64,000 nt of DNA from Diphasiastrum complanatum (Eukaryota > Streptophyta > Lycopodiopsida > Lycopodiales > Lycopodiaceae), in NCBI GenBank assembly GCA_029204225.1, contig CM055092.1, positions 10,939,806 to 11,003,805 of the forward strand. Reading direction: 5' to 3'. Positions 1 to 10,907 of this stretch are shown piece after piece (position 1 is the first letter of the stretch; each line of letters begins with the position of its first letter). The notes under the pieces were generated by a model that saw only the letters and a program-made list of their open reading frames with translations, had not been told where the DNA came from and made no database searches. The translations under genes and the position numbers were made by a program.

Positions 1-7
1 ACTACTT

Positions 8-1404
8 ATGAACATTTTGTCTAGTAAGATCAATATTTCATTGGGAGAGTTCCTGAAGTTGGTGCCAAAAGCAAAAGAAGTCTTAGCACAAAAGTTAGTT
101 CAAGAAGAACCAAAAGTCCATCATGAGCCGTTTTTTTGTGCTGGATTTGAGGAAACTAACGAAGTACTCCATGTTGGAGCCGCTTGGGAAAGTGAACAAA
201 AGAATATCACTATGCCGATACAGCATAGACAATTTCCTAAAGAAGCAGCCGTGATAGATGGCGGTTCATGAGTTAACCTGATCTCTACAAAGCTATGTGC
301 AAAATGGGGACTTACAAAGATCAAACCTGCTACTTTTGCTATTAAGCTACTTGATCAAACGATAGTTCGTCCACAAAGAATGGTGGAAGATATATTTGTT
401 AGAATTGCAAGAGTACAATTTGTCATTACTTTCGTAGTGATGGACTTACCAGAAGTGCCTAATGTTTACCGAGTTCTATTGGGACGTCCATGGTTACGAG
501 TTGTGCAAGTAATTCATAACTGGGGTACCGAAAAAGTCACTTTTGAAAATCGTGAACGTGCAGTTAAAATTGATCCTACAACTTGGACTATCAAACCAGT
601 GGTTCAAAAAGAGGATGACAATTTGTCAACAACGGATCACACTTGTGACCGACCACAGAAAAATTTGGGAGTTCATTACGATTCTCAAACATATACGGTC
701 AATTGGAATGAAGCTCTTGCAACGATTGACTGTACAGCAGGATTTATGTGTCAACAAGATATTCAATCAGATTTGAGCGAGATTTCCTTATTAGATTGAA
801 CTTTGGATACACCAATCATGTTTCCACTAAATGTGCTGAATGTAGCCTAGATATCAACGGAACCTATCCCAGATCCGATTGAGGATGAACTCATTCCTGT
901 GAGTCATGCCTTGACTTATGATGGCAATGCAGAACTTACGGATGAGCAGATTCTAAATCATATGGATTCGACCAAATTTGGAGTGCGTAATGTTCCTGAT
1001 GGACCAACAATCAAACTGCCCAAAGCAATTATATTGAAGGAAGATAGGATCAAAGGATCGATGATGAAAAGACAAGCTAAGCAACATTATAATATGGTCC
1101 TGAAATGGGAAAATCCCCCTCGGAAGATTGATTCAAAGGAAATGCCACCTTTATTGGATAAAGGCAAAGGAAAAGTTGAGGATGATTCTTCAAGTCAGAT
1201 TTCTAGTAAGACATCATCATCTAGGAAGTCTTCACCTTTGAAGAAAGATTTATCATCTCGAAAGTCATCACCTCCACGATCAATTCCTGCTAAGAAGGCT
1301 AAACAAAGATCCAAGACAAGTCCTTTCAAAAAAGAACAAGCAAACGTAGTCCAGCATGATATGCCCGAGCATTTTAAACGTTATACACTGGATGATGTGG
1401 TTAT
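8..1404 (+). pseudogene. gypsy protease and protease-RT linker, broken
   Basis: One frame runs through 8-271, 380-799 and 899-1404. The retropepsin active site reads AVIDGGS (about 250-270), a DGG variant of the D[ST]G triad, and is followed immediately by an in-frame TGA. The C-terminal retropepsin signature LLGRPWLR lies near 478-500. Two more stops occur near 797 and 849. After that comes a Ser/Lys-rich linker (about 1140-1340, repeated SSRKSSP-like words) leading to the RT. The frame reaches the insertion at TLDDVV and resumes at 6911. Family assignment rests on the DGGS and GRPWL motifs and the downstream RT. Confidence 0.75.
1400..1404. repeat. 5-bp target site duplication (left copy)
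   Basis: GTTAT directly precedes the TGTGAAAG start of the 5' LTR and is repeated directly after the 3' LTR at 6911-6915. Confidence 0.9.
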
Positions 1405-2044
1405 TGTGAAAGATTCAACTAGTTTCATCACATTTTGCAATATTTTCATATATGAGGCCAAAACTTGTTTTAGACTTAGAGGTTGACTTTTCAAAGTTCA
1501 TTAGTCTAAATTTCATTTGAATAAACAATTTTTGAAAGTGTGGGAAAGTTAGAATACGAGTTTGAGTAGATTCAATTTGAATAGTTGGGTACATTGAACC
1601 TAGACCCAAACTTAGTAGGGTTAGCATTTTGGTGGGAAAGCCAAGTGGCCAAATAGGGTTTGGACCTGTTATAAAAGGATGTAACTCGTGGAAAGGGCAA
1701 TCTTCTCTCTTCTCTATCTCATTTCATGCTTATACATGGTTCTCTTGAGTCTACTATCCATTGGTGCACTATCTTGGTGATTGCTTGCAATTCTATGTGT
1801 AGAATGATCTATATTTGTTATTTTTGGATCCACACGTGTGAAATACAGTAGCTTGCTGGTTTTGTACGGACAACAATAGTACATAATCATTTCATTCAAG
1901 TTTGATCAAGTTCTATTGGTGTTTGCATCTCAATTTGTGTGTAGATGCTGACTTTTCTACATTGGTGAGATTGGTAGTGTATTTCTCTTTCTAACCAAAG
2001 ATCATTCAAGTAGATTGGATCTTAAGGATCTGAAATCTTTCACA
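1405..2044 (+). repeat. 5' LTR of the nested copia element
   Basis: 640 bp, TG...CA ends with an inverted-repeat edge (TGTGAAAG / CTTTCACA). It contains TATAAAAGG near 1670, a likely TATA box. It differs from the 3' LTR by small indels, for example AGTAGGG near 1614 and GATTGGT near 1969, present only here. Confidence 0.93.
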
Positions 2045-2056
2045 TGGTATCAGAGC
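2045..2056 (+). other. Primer binding site, initiator Met-tRNA type
   Basis: TGGTATCAGAGC lies directly against the 5' LTR end. This is the standard plant copia PBS, complementary to the 3' end of tRNA-iMet. Confidence 0.92.
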
Positions 2057-2643
2057 TTGTGTTTCAAATTATGAAGGAGGAAATCAGATCTATCAATGAC
2101 TTGGTGAAGATATCAAGTCTAGAGCATGCTAGAGAGGATTCTACACCAAAATCGGATTTTTTGCTTTTGTAGATTGGATCTTTTGTAGATCAAAACACTA
2201 AATAAGTGAATATACTTGTTCAATTCAGATTTTTGAATTCACATACTGGATTTGGCCGATTTTTGGATCATTGGATCAGCCTAAGTGGTGGCTTATAGAT
2301 TGCATATCAAATTTTCAGCATTTGCATGTAGATTTGGAATAGTCAATTTTTTGTGATTTTGTCAAAATCCTAATCTTGATTGGATCACTAGAGAGTGAGG
2401 TTGCTGGATTTCATTTAAGTGTGTTTCAATCTTAGGAAGTGGCAAAAGTCATTAGATTGAGGATAGATCATAGTTGATCAAGATTCCATGATTCTATGTG
2501 TTGATTTGCTTGGATAAGTGCTAAAAGAAAATTTGTGAGATAGTTTCAAAGCTTAGTGATTTATTTTGAAAGCATTTGTTGTTGTTCAATGGAGTGCTTT
2601 GTGCATTGAAGCAAGTTGAACGAGAAGATCAGGTCATTGCTAC

Positions 2644-5600
2644 ATGGCAACCTCAATTGGAGTCATGTTGGAAGCCAATGATAGGCTTACCTCAAGTAAC
2701 TATTCATTGTGGAAAGTGAGGATGGAGTCACTTCTTGAGATGAATGATATTTTGGATATTGTTGTAGGTTTGAAGGAGAGACCAGCAACACAACAAGATC
2801 AATTGAGGTATGACAAGAGGGCCAAGAAGGCTCTACACATGATAAAGATGAATGTTACCAATGAACTTCTCAAGGAAGTTGGTAAGTGCACATCATCTTT
2901 GGAAGCTTGGAATTCATTGAAGAAGCTTTATGAATCCGAGTCTACTTCTAGAGTGTTGACTCTAAAAAGGCAAATCTTTTCTTGTTTGCAAAAGAATGAG
3001 GAAAGTCCAAGTACTTTTCTTTTGAGAATGAAAGCATTGAATGATGAGTTAGCTTGCATAGATGAAAGCATTAAGGAAGGAGAGCTTATTCAAGTGATTC
3101 TTAATGGCTTGTTGGATGCTCATGCTAACATTGTTCAAAGTTTGCTATTAAAAAGACATTGCCAAGTTTGATGTATCTTCAAGAGATCTTGATCAATGAG
3201 GAATATAGGCTTCAAGCAAGAGGTGGATCTACATCGACACTTCAAGAGGATGCTATGTTCACAAAGGGCAAATTCAAGGGCAAAACCAAAAGTAAGTGGT
3301 CTAAAGGGCAAGATCAAGTGGATTCTTCTTCAAGTGGCAAAAAGAAGGATAGAATAAAGCTCAAGTGCTTCTATTGTGGCATCAAAGGACACTTTGCAAG
3401 TGAGTGCTACAAGAAGAAGAGAGATCAAGGAGACAAGCAAGGTAATCTTACTGGAGGATGTCTTGTTTATTCCATCTATTACCAAGAATTTGCTTAGTGT
3501 GAGTCAAATGCTAAGTAAGGGCCTCAAGGTGGAGTTTGATGGAGATGCTTGTTTGATCAAAAGGAAGGATGTCTTGATTGGAAAAGTTAAAAGGCAAGGG
3601 AAGTTGTTCAAACTTGATGCTTGTGTTATTGCTAACCAAGTTGGATGTGTTACAAGGGAGCAAATTTTTATTCAAGAGGTTTGGCACAAAAGGATGGGAC
3701 ACCTCAACTTCAAGTCATTGGAGGTAATGGCAAGGAAGAAGGTTGTGATTGGTCTTCCAAGTTCCTTAAGTAATGTCAAGCATGTTTTTGAGTCTTGTGC
3801 TTTGTCTAAGTCACATAGACTACCTTATACTAGATCTACTTCTAGATCTACAACGTCTTTTCAACTTGTACATTCAGATATTCATGGATCTACTACAATT
3901 AGCAATAGTGGAGCTAAGATGTATGTAACATTCATTGATGATTTTAGTAGATTTTATTGGATCTATCTACTAAAGATCAAGGATGAAGTGTGTGATGTCT
4001 TTGTCAAGTTCAGGAATGCAAGGGAGAACCAATTTTCCACAAAGATCAAGTGCTTGAGAGGTGACAATGGTGGTGAGTACATATCTAACAAGTTCAAGGC
4101 CTTTGTGATGAGCATGGGATCAAGAGGGAGTATACAACATCAAGGACCCCACAAAAAAATGGAGTGGCTGAAAGGAAGAAAAGGACTTTATGTGAAAGTG
4201 CTAATCTTGACAAACCATTTTGGGATCAAGCTTTGTTGTGTGCCAATTTCTTGTGCAATAGGTGGCCAAGTGCTATTTTGGATGGAAGGACACCTTTTGA
4301 GATGCTATTCAAGAGGAGGCCGAGTGTCAACTTTCTAAGAACCTTTGGATGCACATGCTATGTCAACATTACTCTTGATGATAGGACCAAGCAGGATCCA
4401 TCTTCAAGAAGAGGTATTTTTGTTGGATATAGTGAGGTGAGTAAAGCCTACAAGGTTTACATTCCTTCTACTAACAAAGTGATTGTTGGTAGAGATGTCA
4501 TTTTTGATGAGGGGAACATTCCAAAGGTGTCTTCGAGCATGATTGATGGTAGAGTGGATGGATCTAACATTCTTGATGTTGATGAGAAGGATCTTACTTT
4601 GGATGGTGGTGATGATGGACCTTCATCAAGTCAAAAGCCAAGGAGAACATCAAGAGAAGGACAAGTACCTTCAAGGCTCACATATGATCAAAAGGGTAAT
4701 CAAGTAGTTTATGGGAATTATGTTGCTTTCCTAACCTCTTTGGATGAGCCTACAAATGTAGATCAAGCAAGGAAAGAAGAGGAGTGGATCCAAGAGTATC
4801 AAGCTCTTATGAAGAATGGAACATGGAGATTGGTGGAGTTTCCTAAGGACAAGAAAGCTATTGGATGCAAATGGATCTTCAAGGTGAAGACAAACCAAGA
4901 TGGATCTATCAATAAGTACAAGGCAAGGTTAGTGGCCAAAGGATATGCTCAACAACAAGGAATTGACTATGATGAGACCTTTGCACCCGTGGCAAAGATG
5001 GTAAGCATTCGAGTCATCATTTCACTTGCTACACTTTATGGATGAGATCTATGGCAAATGGACATTTCAAATGCATTCTTGAATGGTGATCTTGAGGAGG
5101 AACTGTACATGGAGCAACCCGAGAGATACATTTCATCAACAAAGCCAAATCATGTGTGTCTTCTACAAAAGAGTTTGTATGGCCTTAAGCAAGCACCAAG
5201 GAGTTGGTATGCTAAGCTTAATATTTTTTTACTCTCTCAAAGCTTTGTTATGAGTGAGTATGATCATTCACTTTATTATAGGTCTGCTGGAAATGATGTT
5301 ACCATCTTGCTAATCTATGTGGATGATATCATCTTGAGTGGTGGAGACAATCAAGATGTGGAGGATATCAAGAATGCTCTTAAGAACGAGTTTGAGGTGC
5401 ATGATCTTGGTAATTTGCATTACATTTTAGGAATAGAAGTCATTAGATCTTCTCAATCTACTTTCATTTGTCAAGATAAATATGCTAATTCAATTCTAGA
5501 AAGATTTCATATGGTAGATGCAAAAAAGCTATTGATACACCTATGGAGTCTCATGTAAAGCTAACTATAAGAGGTAATGAAAGATCCTTCGAGGACATTA

Positions 5601-6280
5601 CTCTCTATAGGAAGCTAGTTGGTTCACTCATCTATCTAGCCATTACTAGACCTGATCTAAGCTATTGTGTTGGAATATTGAGTCCTAGTGAGGAACATTG
5701 GAAGCTAGGAAAGCGAGTTTTGAGGTACATCATTGGACCTCGAGATTTTGGCATATTGTATGAGGGACCATCACCTAATTTTTTTGGATTTTCAGATTCG
5801 AACTATGCTGGAGATGTAATGGATAGGATATCCATTAGTTCTTATTGTATTTTCATAGGTGATGGAGCTATATCATGGATGTCAAGGAAACAAGCCACTA
5901 TCTCATTGTCATCTAGTGAGGCCGAGTACAAAGCTCTTACACATTGCACAAAGGAGATGGTATGGATCAAGAGGATGATCAAGGATCTTCACTTGCTGGA
6001 TTTTTCAGAGAGCCCAATCATCTTTTCTGACAATCAATCAGCCCAAAGAATGGCATCCAATCCTATCTTTCATGCTAGGAGTAAGCATATTGAGATACAA
6101 TATCATTTTGTGAGGGAGCGAGTCATTGCAAAGGAGGTGGAGCTTCAACATATGTCTTCAAGGGAATGTGTAGCTGATATCTTCACCAAAGCATTTGGAA
6201 AAGACTTGTTCATGAAGTATAGGACTTCACTTGGAGTATTATCAAAGTCTATGCTAAAACTAGTTAAAGAGGGAGTGTGA
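2644..6280 (+). pseudogene. copia gag-pol polyprotein, frameshifted and lacking the protease core
   Basis: Gag starts at 2644 (NYSLWKVRM, then EAWNSLKKLYES; UBN2-type gag). The frame shifts near 3165. A CCHC knuckle (CFYCGIKGHFASEC) lies at about 3367-3408. The sequence then jumps from just after the knuckle to LFIPSITKNLLSVSQM near 3460, so the D[ST]GA protease site is absent. Integrase shows HKRMGHLNF, LVHSDIHG, FIDDFSR and RGDNGGEY (about 3680-4080); one Cys of the HHCC finger is Phe. A frameshift near 4150 follows. RT has CKWIFKVK, a TGA at 5043, DISNAFLNGDLEEE, YGLKQAPRSW and YVDDII. After a frameshift near 5540, RNase H has SSSEAEYKAL and the frame ends with ADIFTKAF just before the PPT. 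Confidence 0.93.
6266..6275 (+). other. Polypurine tract of the nested copia element
   Basis: AAAGAGGGAG directly precedes the TGTGAAAG start of the 3' LTR, the normal position of the plus-strand primer. Confidence 0.85.
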
Positions 6281-6910
6281 AAGATTCAACTAGTTTCATC
6301 ACATTTTGCAATATTTCCATATTTGGCATATTGAGGCCAAAACTTGTTTTAGACTTAGAGGTTGACTTTTCAAAGTTCATTAGTCTAAATTTGATTTGAA
6401 TAAATGCTTTTTGAAAGTGTGGGAAAGTTAGAATGCGAGTTTGAGTAGATTCAACTTGAATAGTTGGGTACATTGAATCTAGACCCAAAATTAGCATTTT
6501 GGTGGGAAAGCCAAGTGGCCAAATAGGGTTTGGACTTGCTATAAAAGGATGTAACTCATGGATAGAGCAATCTTCTCTCTTCTCTATCTCATTTCATGCT
6601 TATACATGGTTCTCTTGGGTTCTACTATCCATTTGTGCACTATCTTGGTGATTGCTTGCAATTCTATGTGTAGAATGATCTATATTTGTTATTTTTGGAT
6701 CCACACGTGTGAAATACAATATCTTGCTGGTTTTGTATGGACAAAAATAGTACATAATCATTTCATTCAAGTTTGATCAAGTTCTATTGGTGTTTTCATT
6801 TCAATTTGTGTGTAGATGCTGATTTTTCTACATTGGTGAGTAGTGTATTTCTCTTTCTAACCAAAGATCATTCAAGTAGATTAGATCTTAAGGATTTGAA
6901 ATCTTTCACA
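6276..6910 (+). repeat. 3' LTR of the nested copia element
   Basis: 635 bp, matching 1405-2044 along its whole length with scattered substitutions and indels. It starts TGTGAAAG and ends CTTTCACA. The TATAAAAGG box recurs near 6541. Confidence 0.93.
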
Positions 6911-6915
6911 GTTAT
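6911..6915. repeat. 5-bp target site duplication (right copy)
   Basis: GTTAT follows the last base of the 3' LTR and matches 1400-1404. Gypsy coding sequence resumes here. Confidence 0.9.
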
Positions 6916-8040
6916 CATGTTACCTAAAGCACATCGTGAACCTGAAGAATACATGCCGAATCTAAAGAAGTTTACGATGGCCTAGCTAAGACGCAGCCAA
7001 TGAATCTTGCCGAGCCAAGAGAACCGGAAAAGATTGTACAAGTTGGATCACAACTTACTCTTGAACAATATCAAGCACTCCGCTTGTTACTTATTGAGTA
7101 TCAAGATTGCTTTGCATGGACTTATCAAGATTTGAAGGGTATTCTGACATCAGTGATTGAACATACCATACCTTTAGTACCTGATGCAGTTCCAAAGGTT
7201 ACAAAGTTCTATCGTTGTAATCCTAATGTAGCGGATCTGATAAAGAAAGAACTTCAGAGATTGCTTGACGTCGATTTTATTTATGAGATTGAGCATACTG
7301 AATGGATTTCACCGATTGTCATTGTTCCTAAGAAAAATGAGAAATTGAGGATCTGTGTGAACGTCAAAGCGTTGAACAAAGTGACGCGGAAGGATCACTT
7401 TCCGTTACCTTTTACTGAAAGCATTTTGGATCACCTTGTTGGAGCGAAAGCTTATAGTTTTCTGGATGGATTTAGTGGCTACAACCAGGTTAAGATCGCA
7501 CCTGCCGATCGCCACAAAACCGCTTTTGCAACAAAATGGGGCACCTATGCTTACAAAGTAATGCCGTTTGGACTCTGTAATGCACCAAGTTCATTCCAAA
7601 GAGTAATGCAATTTGCTTTTAAAGATTACCTGCAGAAATTCCTTGATATTTACTTGGACGACTTGGGAGTTCATAGTACAAATACAGACCACCTGGATTG
7701 ATTGGAAAAAGTATTTGAAAGATGTCGCAAATATCAGATTTCTCTTAATCCAGAAAAATGTCAGATATGCGTTTCCCACGGAGTTGTGCTTGGACATGTG
7801 ATATCAAGACATGGTATTGCCACAGATTATTCTAAGATCAAAGTTATTGTGGAATTGCCACCGCCAGCAACAATTCGTGGAGTTTACGTGTTTATGGGTC
7901 ATGCGAACTACTATCAAATCTTTATTATCTTCTTTGCGAATTTAGCATGACCTATATACAAACTGATTATTGTTCCTATTTGGACAGTAGAAGCGTTAGA
8001 AGCCTTTGAAAAATTAAAAAAAGCATTAACTTCAGCTACT
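6911..8040 (+). pseudogene. gypsy reverse transcriptase, interrupted by stops and 3'-truncated
   Basis: The N-terminal piece (to a TAG at 6983) continues the linker. The main open stretch at 7000-7701 carries RT motifs in order: EWISPIVIVPKKN, LRICVNVKALNKVT, DGFSGYNQVKIAP, FATKWGTYAYKVMPFGLCNAPSSFQRVM and the catalytic YLDD (about 7650). A TGA at 7699 separates it from the rest of the RT (LEKVFERC, LNPEKCQICV, GHVISRHGIATDYSKI) at 7702-7950, followed by a stop and FEKLKKALTSAT. It ends where RNase H would begin. MPFGLCNAP and the domain order are typical of Ty3/gypsy. Confidence 0.9.
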
Positions 8041-8560
8041 TAGCCAAAAGAGGATGTTGTAGTTTACAAGGACAACCGGCCAAGTGGACCATGATGTGGA
8101 GCGCAAACCGAATGGATTCACACCATCCTTGGCCAACCCCAAATGCAAATGGCGAGGCTCATCCCTAAACTCATGCCAAGTAGCATCCATGTGCTTCCAT
8201 GCTGGCGTCGGATGAACGATTGTTCGAATGCCATGTCATTAGCTCAGCGATAGATTTACACTTAAACATGTGGCGTATCCTGGGTATGATGGAAAAATGT
8301 CTTACCACCTTGGCGGCTATGGTTGCTCCTTGTAAATCTTGCCTGTAGTGGTGTTTCCCACAACGTGGACACGTGTTTGCCTCCTCAAACTCATCTCGAT
8401 ATAAGATACAATCGTTGGGATATGCATGGATGCTCTTGTAATCCATGCCGACTGCGGATAGCATTTTCTTGGCTTCTTGTCGAGACACTGCCATGGTGTT
8501 ATTTGGGGGCAACATTTTCCTGAGCAAACTGCGACAAAATATAAATTTATGTAGTTACTT
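8041..8560 (-). pseudogene. CACTA (En/Spm) TNP2-type transposase fragment
   Basis: On the - strand, 8527-8171 reads with LPPNNTMAVSRQEAKKMLSAVGMD, HAYPNDCILYRDEFE, CPRCGKHHYR, and KVVRHFSIIPRIRHMF. After a small frameshift it continues as EFRDEPRHLHLGLAKDGVNPFG, STSWSTWPVVLVNYNI down to about 8050. That order (KNDCILYR, CPxC, FPIIPRL, LGLATDGxNPFG, WPV) is the N-terminal half of TNP2 transposases of plant CACTA elements. No terminal inverted repeats were found and the fragment abuts the gypsy RT, so it is an isolated piece. Confidence 0.82.
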
Positions 8561-8940
8561 ATGGTGGCCGATTTCGCACATCTCGCATCTGGAATATCTA
8601 GCATATCTCACACATCTCGGCCATAGTAGGGGTCAAAATTTAATCATGTTTAACAATAGCATAGGGAGTATCTAAATAAAAAGTTGACGGGCGGTAGGCG
8701 ATCTGTGTCTGCAAATGTCTATTAATGGACGGTCCACAGTTCAAAGTGATATGTAGTTCATGCATGTGGTATGTATATGTATTATGTTGGAATTTGATGC
8801 TCAGCCTCAATAATGATCATCTTGAAAGCTGTACAAAACCCAAAAAAAGAAGGCTCGAGCTTTTCAGAAGGTCAAAAAATCCAGTGTCATATTTTTTTCG
8901 ACCCAATGCCATCCTTGTCAAAAAGAGATTTTTTGATCTT

Positions 8941-9145
8941 TAGAAAAGTTCGATCGTTGAAAAAATTTGAGCCTTCAAAAAATTCGAGTCGTTGAAAAAT
9001 TCGAGTCTTTGAAAAATTTGAGTCTTTAAAAAATTTGAATTTGTGAAAAATTCGAGTCTTTAAAAAATTCGAGTCTTTGAAAAAATTCAATCCTTTGGAA
9101 AAATTCGAGTCTTTGAAAACATTCGAGCCTTTGGAAACATTTAAG
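8941..9145. repeat. About 18-bp minisatellite, block 1
   Basis: A dozen imperfect tandem units of the type TTCGAGTCTTTGAAAAAA, 17-19 bp each, with most variation in the A-run length and in GAGTC/GAGCC/CAATCC. It is followed by TATACAAAGGGTCGGAAT and a CAATCCGATCCGATCC tail. Confidence 0.88.
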
Positions 9146-9269
9146 TCTTTGAAAAAATTATGAGTTGACAGTACAAATGGTTAAAAATATACAAAGGGTC
9201 GGAATAAATTTGTCTCAATCCGATCCGATCCAAGGTCGAAATTTTTTTTGCCAAGCTCAACGTTGGATC

Positions 9270-9440
9270 AGAAAAGTTCGATCCTTTGGAAAAATTGAGT
9301 CTTTGAAGAAATTCGAGTCTTGAAAAAATTTGAGTCTTTGAAAAAATTCGAGTTTTTGAAAAAATATGAGTCTTCGAAAAAATTCAATCCTTTGGAAATA
9401 TTCGAGTCTTTGAAAAATTCGAATTTTTGAAAAAATATAC
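9270..9440. repeat. About 18-bp minisatellite, block 2
   Basis: The same unit as block 1 (GAGTCTTTGAAAAAATTC), again opened by AAAAGTTCGATC and closed by a TATACAAAGATTC tail with TCTCGATTCAATCCGATG. Array plus tail therefore look duplicated as one larger unit. Confidence 0.88.
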
Positions 9441-9449
9441 AAAGATTCA

Positions 9450-10430
9450 GAATAAATCCGTCTCGATTCAATCCGATGATCACATGGGGTGGTTGGAGTG
9501 AGGGTGAGCTCGCTAATGGTTTCTAAACCCCCCGACTACATAGTTAAGAAAGGGGGTCTTTTATATTTGTTTTTGGAGAGAGGGGGGGGGGATGGAGGAT
9601 CTTTTGGGTTCCCATTTAAAAAGAAATGTAGTTTGGGTTGGAGAGGGGTAGCCCCCGAAGGTCAAGGATAGAAGGGAATATGTGTGTAGTCAAGGTTTGA
9701 CAGATGTTAAGTCTCTAAAATAGACTTTTGGTCGTTAATAATAGACATTTACTCTTAGTTCATGGCACATTCACTCAACCCTTGACTTGGCACCGTGAAA
9801 GTCAAAGGGGGCCAAAATGTTTTGTGTGCCTCATATATCTTTTACCATCTCCACCGTCCCATCATCCATCCCGTCCTCTCTTTTTTTCAAGCATCATTCC
9901 TTCAGTTTATCATTGAGATCATCCTAATCCTTCGCCTCCTCTACTCCACCCCATTTCTTTTCTCCTCCTCTAGCCCACTCACACTTACACACATCCATAT
10001 TGAAAGAGAGAACAAACATGTGGATTTCAATTCTAGATTTTGAAAAGCTCAATATATAGTTCCAAGCGTAAGATGACATTATTTGAGGATTTAGAATGAT
10101 ATATTCACATTAGCTCTTTGATATCCTTGTAGAAACTGACATGTATATGCATCTCATATGTGCATCAATGTTTTAAGGCATCTCTAACTAACAAATAGGC
10201 CTTATTGGATCAGATTGTAGCTTATTGTCATTTGCAATTATATATAACCTTGGTCAAAATCACTTGGAGGTAGAGATAATAGAATGATGTAATTTTAAAG
10301 CTTATGAAGAATGACGTATAACAGATAGGACAATATATACTAATTTTATTACTTCCCTTGTTATGGGCACTTTGTAGACATTAATAGTGATGTGTTTAAT
10401 GGACCTACGAGTGCTTTGTAGATGTTGATA
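9450..10430. other. Intergenic, no recognisable gene
   Basis: The stretch contains a G-rich run (about 9582-9591) and C-rich text near 9851-9975. I see no coding sequence with family-level similarity. Confidence 0.5.
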
Positions 10431-10570
<140 letters not shown>

Positions 10571-10907
10571 CCACCAAGGAGACATTGTGCCAAGGTGTTG
10601 TTGTTGTCCTTGATGGACTGCAGAAAAAAATTGCTGAGAAGACAGACTTCTCTTATTGAATCCCTTAACATATCAAACTATAGGAGAGAGAGACCCGCCT
10701 CTATCATTGGATCACTTATAGAAGCCCTCCTTTTCTTTAGTTGAATACATTCAGAGATCCTAAAGTTAAGACTAAAGCCAATTTCTTCTATTTTGAAGAG
10801 AATTGCCATGTCGATATTATCTAGTGCATCGAATATCTCTCTCTCAAACTTAAGGTAATCTCCAGAATCCAAGTATTATAGAGGGGGGTAGGGGATTGAT
10901 AAGACTA

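Larger units (their letters stand above)
1405..6910 (+). mobile_element. Full-length Ty1/copia retrotransposon nested in the gypsy element
   Basis: The element is 5506 bp with two LTRs (640 and 635 bp) that begin TGTGAAAG and end CTTTCACA, a primer binding site directly after the 5' LTR, a purine tract directly before the 3' LTR, and GTTAT on both sides. The internal order gag - integrase - RT - RNase H is that of Ty1/copia. The coding region has frameshifts, one in-frame stop and a missing protease catalytic segment, so it cannot be autonomous now. The LTRs differ by substitutions and small indels, so the insertion is not very recent. Confidence 0.95.
1..8040 (+). mobile_element. Ty3/gypsy retrotransposon, 5'-truncated by the window and split by a copia insertion
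   Basis: Two segments, 1-1404 and 6911-8040, form one element when the copia insertion is removed: the reading frame passes from a retropepsin region into a Ty3-type reverse transcriptase, and both sides carry the same GTTAT target duplication. No gag or 5' LTR is visible because the window starts inside the element. The right end stops abruptly at about 8040, just after the RT connection region, where CACTA sequence on the other strand begins, so RNase H, integrase and 3' LTR are missing. Several stop codons show that it is dead. Confidence 0.85.

Noticed and set aside
8887-9483. Frames rich in FFKDSNF-like repeats on the - strand
   Set aside because: They only translate the 18-bp minisatellite; no start context or flanking domain.
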